Of a DNA stretch of 64,000 nt, positions 62,608 through 64,000 are shown piece after piece (the first letter of the stretch is position 1; the number at the start of each line of letters is the position of its first letter). The position numbers and the translations under genes were made by a program. Source of the DNA: Oceanicola sp. (GTDB lineage: Bacteria > Pseudomonadota > Alphaproteobacteria > Rhodobacterales > Rhodobacteraceae); contig CP051231.1 in the NCBI GenBank assembly GCA_017792405.1, positions 1,800,895-1,864,894 on the forward strand, given 5' to 3'. Under the pieces are notes generated by a model. That model searched no databases, was not told where the DNA came from, and saw only the letters and a program-made list of their open reading frames with translations.

Positions 62608-64000
62608 ATGACAAAATTTAGCGATCTGAAGCTGGACCCGAAGGTCCTAAAAGCCGTCGAAGATGCCGGCTACGAAACCCCCACTCCCATTCAGGCCGGC
62701 GCGATCCCGCCCGCCCTCGAAGGCCGCGATGTTCTGGGCATTGCCCAGACCGGCACCGGCAAGACGGCGAGCTTCACGCTGCCGATGATCTCGCTCCTGA
62801 AGCGCGGCCGTGCCCGCGCCCGGATGCCCCGCTCTCTCGTGCTGGCGCCCACCCGCGAGCTCGCTGCCCAGGTGGCCGAGAACTTCGACATCTACGCCCA
62901 GCACACCAAGCTCACCAAGGCCCTGCTGATCGGTGGTGTGAGCTTCGGCGAGCAGGACAAGCTGATCGACCGCGGCGTAGACGTGCTCATCGCCACCCCC
63001 GGCCGCCTGCTCGACCATTTCGAGCGTGGCAAGCTTCTGCTGACCGGCGTGCAGATCATGGTCGTGGACGAGGCAGATCGGATGCTCGACATGGGCTTCA
63101 TCCCCGACATCGAGCGCATTTTCCAGCTCACGCCCTTCACCCGGCAGACCCTGTTCTTCTCCGCCACCATGGCGCCCGAGATCGAGCGGATCACAAACAC
63201 CTTCCTGTCGAACCCCGAGAAGATCGAGGTCGCCCGCGCCGCGACCACCGGCGAGAACATCAAGCAAGGCGTGCTGATGTTCAAACCCTCGCGCCGCGAC
63301 CGCGCAGCGACCGAGAAGCGCAAGATCCTGCGCGGGTTGATCGACGCCGAGGGCGACGCCTGCACCAATGCGATCATCTTCTGCAACCGCAAGGTCGATG
63401 TCGATGTGGTCGCTAAGTCGCTGAAGAAGTACGGCTACAATGCCGAGCCAATCCACGGTGACCTTGACCAATCCCAACGGATGAAGACGCTCGCCGGCTT
63501 CCGCGATGGCAGCATCCGCTTCCTGATCGCTTCCGATGTCGCCGCACGTGGGCTCGACATTCCGACCGTCAGCCACGTGTTCAACTACGACGTGCCGAGC
63601 CACGCCGAAGACTACGTTCACCGCATTGGCCGCACGGGCCGTGCCGGCCGGTCGGGCGTGGCCTACATGATCTGCGCTCCGATCGACGAGAAGAACCTCG
63701 CCGACATCGAGCGTCTCGTTCAGTCCGAGATCCCGCGTCTGGACGCGCCCAAAGGCACTCCGGCCCCCGCGGCCGCTGAAGAGACCACCGAAGAGAAGCC
63801 CAAGCGCAGCCGCTCGCGCTCCCGTCGCAAGAAGGACGAGACGCCAGAGGAGAGCCCTGCCCCCGAGGTAGCCCCCGAAGCTGAAGCTGAACAGGGCGAA
63901 GAGCGTGAACCGCGCCGCCGCTCCCGCGGTGGCCGTGGGCGTGGCGGAGACCGAGGCGGCGACCGTGGCGGACAGACCCCGCAGGGTCTGGGCGACCATC
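62608..64000 (+). CDS. DEAD-box ATP-dependent RNA helicase, C-terminus cut by window edge
   Basis: The frame from ATG at 62608 (MTKFSDLKLDPKVLKAVEDAGY) runs to the window edge, 464 codons, no stop. Helicase motifs: Q motif PTPIQAGAIP, I AQTGTGKTAS, Ia PTRELAAQV, II VDEADRM, III FSATM, IV IIFCNR, V ASDVAARGLDIP, VI HRIGRTGRAGRSG. After residue about 380 comes a Glu/Ala/Lys-rich linker and the start of an RGG-like tail (RGGRGRGGDRGGDRGG). RhlE- or CsdA-type function in RNA turnover or ribosome assembly is likely. Ribosome-binding site weak. Confidence 0.93.
   Translation, partial: MTKFSDLKLDPKVLKAVEDAGYETPTPIQAGAIPPALEGRDVLGIAQTGTGKTASFTLPMISLLKRGRARARMPRSLVLAPTRELAAQVAENFDIYAQHTKLTKALLIGGVSFGEQDKLIDRGVDVLIATPGRLLDHFERGKLLLTGVQIMVVDEADRMLDMGFIPDIERIFQLTPFTRQTLFFSATMAPEIERITNTFLSNPEKIEVARAATTGENIKQGVLMFKPSRRDRAATEKRKILRGLIDAEGDACTNAIIFCNRKVDVDVVAKSLKKYGYNAEPIHGDLDQSQRMKTLAGFRDGSIRFLIASDVAARGLDIPTVSHVFNYDVPSHAEDYVHRIGRTGRAGRSGVAYMICAPIDEKNLADIERLVQSEIPRLDAPKGTPAPAAAEETTEEKPKRSRSRSRRKKDETPEESPAPEVAPEAEAEQGEEREPRRRSRGGRGRGGDRGGDRGGQTPQGLGDH

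Noticed and set aside
62647..63999. Minus-strand open frame of 450 codons at the right edge
   Set aside because: Shadow of the DEAD-box helicase, whose motifs are complete on the plus strand.

Overview
The window is a chromosomal stretch of a high-GC alphaproteobacterium, most likely a marine member of the Rhodobacteraceae (Roseobacter group). Supports for this are the strong C/G bias at third codon positions, the family-typical gene blocks (mltG-fabF-acpP-fabG-fabD, rpsF-rpsR-rplI, glnB-glnA, surE-pcm-LysM/LytM lipoprotein, tatA-tatB-tatC), Hint-domain proteins of a kind common in this family, and a convincing DMSP lyase gene, dddP. No rRNA operon, CRISPR array, integrase or intact insertion sequence was found; one tRNA is present.

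Layout. 1-934: N-terminal part of a PAAR-domain protein fused to a lipase-like domain (probable type VI secretion effector), cut by the window edge. 1049-5791: MltG and the fatty-acid synthesis cluster on the minus strand, with an acpP terminator and promoter. 5994-7905: a cytochrome b561-YceI fusion facing a free YceI protein. 8063-10204: a membrane protein divergent from the rpsF-rpsR-rplI operon. 10288-16590: a small SLT transglycosylase lipoprotein, a Tat-type 2',3'-cyclic nucleotide phosphodiesterase, a PACE efflux protein, a macrodomain-like unknown and trigger factor. 16866-23885: a PhoD phosphatase, a large exported TPR-CHAT protease-like protein, tRNA-Leu(UAG), a Hint-domain protein and Nnr. 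24065-30378: nitrogen control (glnB-glnA), an NCS2 nucleobase permease and several unrecognised proteins. 30375-41000: heme-dependent N-demethylase-like protein, DddP, MltB-type transglycosylase, membrane endonuclease/exonuclease/phosphatase protein, alpha/beta hydrolase-OsmC fusion, a tightly overlapped nucleoside hydrolase-GNAT-SelO operon, and two transporters. 41182-49644: mixed metabolism including tpiA, followed by a 376-bp gene-free stretch full of hairpins. 49767-55196: surE-pcm-lipoprotein, a convergent intergenic region with a phased repeat array, and an AAA protein with tatCBA. 55347-64000: an ABC ATPase, two enzymes with non-canonical features, prfC, a divergent pair of exported hydrolases and a truncated DEAD-box helicase.

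Much of the window is envelope biology. Three peptidoglycan lytic transglycosylases, a degenerate LytM lipoprotein and the Tat translocase occur together with several proteins carrying twin-arginine signals (the cyclic nucleotide phosphodiesterase, PhoD, and probably the two MITRR exported hydrolases), which the Tat system would export.

The most unexplained signals are not genes. One is a 14-bp perfect hairpin whose loop is an ideal four-run G-quadruplex motif (47723-47767), just downstream of a run of five hairpins (47492-47677). The other is an 88-bp element bounded by inverted CGTTAACC/GGTTAACG and holding five TGCAT cores, four of them spaced exactly 11 bp apart (52449-52536). All functional calls rest on reading the sequence and on recalled family knowledge; no database search was run.
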